Below are positions 63,553-64,000 of a stretch of 64,000 nt of DNA, piece by piece. The stretch comes from an uncultured Sphingomonadaceae bacterium. Its GTDB lineage: Bacteria; Pseudomonadota; Alphaproteobacteria; Sphingomonadales; Sphingomonadaceae. Each line of letters starts with the position of its first letter. The first letter of the stretch is position 1. The translations under genes and the position numbers were made by a program. Location of the stretch: NCBI GenBank assembly GCA_947488845.1, contig CANLBM010000011.1, positions 1-64,000 on the forward strand, read 5' to 3'. Under the pieces are notes generated by a model that saw nothing but the letters and a program-made list of their open reading frames with translations, searched no databases and was not told the DNA's origin.

Positions 63553-64000
63553 GCATTTTAATCGACAAGAACACCAAGGTCATCACCCAGGGGATGACCG
63601 GCAATACCGGCACGTTCCACACGGAACAGGCTTTGGCTTATGGCACGCAGATGGTTGCGGGCGTGACGCCGGGCAAGGGCGGCACGACCCATATCGGTCT
63701 GCCGAACTATAACACCGTGGCAGAAGCCAAGGACGCGACCGGCGCGACGGCTTCGGTTGTGTATGTTCCACCTCCGTTCGCGGCGGACTCGATCCTCGAG
63801 GCAATCGATGCAGAGATCGAGCTGATCGTTGCAATCACCGAGGGCGTTCCGGTTCTCGACATGGTCCGCGTCAAGCGCGCGCTGCAGGGCAGCAAGTCGC
63901 GCCTGATCGGTCCCAACTGCCCCGGCGTATTGACCCCCGACGAATGCAAGATCGGCATCATGCCCGGCAGCATCTTCAAGAAAGGCTCGGTCGGCGTGGT
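63549..64000 (+). CDS. sucD: succinyl-CoA ligase subunit alpha (partial, runs off the window)
   Basis: The first 150 residues of SucD are visible. [18 protein letters not shown] opens the CoA-binding domain; [15 protein letters not shown] and [14 protein letters not shown] follow, then [13 protein letters not shown] and [13 protein letters not shown], all typical. The phosphohistidine site and C-terminal half lie beyond the right edge. SucD with SucC makes ATP or GTP from succinyl-CoA. The start overlaps the small upstream gene by four bases. sucC, often found next to sucD, is not upstream here. Confidence 0.95.
   Translation, partial: MSILIDKNTKVITQGMTGNTGTFHTEQALAYGTQMVAGVTPGKGGTTHIGLPNYNTVAEAKDATGATASVVYVPPPFAADSILEAIDAEIELIVAITEGVPVLDMVRVKRALQGSKSRLIGPNCPGVLTPDECKIGIMPGSIFKKGSVGV

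Overview
The window reads as a chromosomal segment of an alphaproteobacterium, most likely of the order Sphingomonadales (a Sphingopyxis/Sphingorhabdus-type organism). This is inferred from gene content: DUF1244 and GapR-type (DUF2312) proteins, a zinc-independent ribosomal L36, the ctaA-rplM-rpsI order, a yebC-ruvC-ruvA-ruvB run, an mdh-sucD neighbourhood, and several dispersed short inverted-repeat families. No rRNA, tRNA, CRISPR array or intact transposon was seen.

Region 1 (about 1-26,400) is a surface or exopolysaccharide locus that is visibly more AT-rich than the rest. It begins with what may be the end of an IS3-like element and an orphan gene. It then encodes export machinery (a Wzy/WaaL-type membrane protein, a Wza-type lipoprotein, a Wzc-type tyrosine autokinase), a priming phosphoglycosyl transferase with bacillosamine-type acetyltransferase and aminotransferase (PglC/D/E-like), UDP-ManNAc/ManNAcA enzymes (WecB/WecC), GDP-deoxyhexose enzymes (Gmd plus a reductase), two GT4 glycosyltransferases, an FkbM-type methyltransferase, a flippase and a strongly AT-rich second polymerase candidate. 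It closes with a tightly packed cassette: asparagine synthase, fused dehydrogenase/Gfo-Idh-MocA oxidoreductase, heparinase II/III-like protein and WbuB-like glycosyltransferase. Together these suggest a Wzx/Wzy-type polymer containing an N-acetylated amino sugar, a uronic acid that may be amidated, and a 6-deoxyhexose.

Region 2 (about 26,400-34,550) has a gene-poor junction, then a TetR regulator preceded by a perfect 41-bp palindrome, then a tripartite drug-type exporter operon (HlyD-like adaptor, double ATPase, two ABC-2 permeases, outer-membrane factor) whose genes mostly overlap or abut.

Region 3 (about 34,530-53,030) is conserved backbone: M14 carboxypeptidase with a lipoprotein, galE, rpmJ, a HAD phosphatase converging on pyruvate kinase, DUF1244, gapR, a YbjQ-like protein, yebC, the ruvCAB run with strong intergenic inverted repeats, a carotenoid oxygenase coupled to dapD and a pyrimidine nucleotidase, dxs, a merC-zur pair, ctaA, and rplM-rpsI ending at a clear terminator.

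Region 4 (about 53,030-64,000) holds a second flippase divergent from a nucleotidyltransferase and an ATP-grasp ligase, an alpha/beta hydrolase, sdhB, a thioesterase and zapE, a kinase-like phosphotransferase coupled to an unrecognised protein, and mdh, a small membrane protein and the start of sucD, which runs off the right edge.

Start codons were re-chosen for many genes from ribosome-binding sites, one- or four-base overlaps with the upstream stop, and family start positions. All functions are read from motifs and general family knowledge; no database search was possible.
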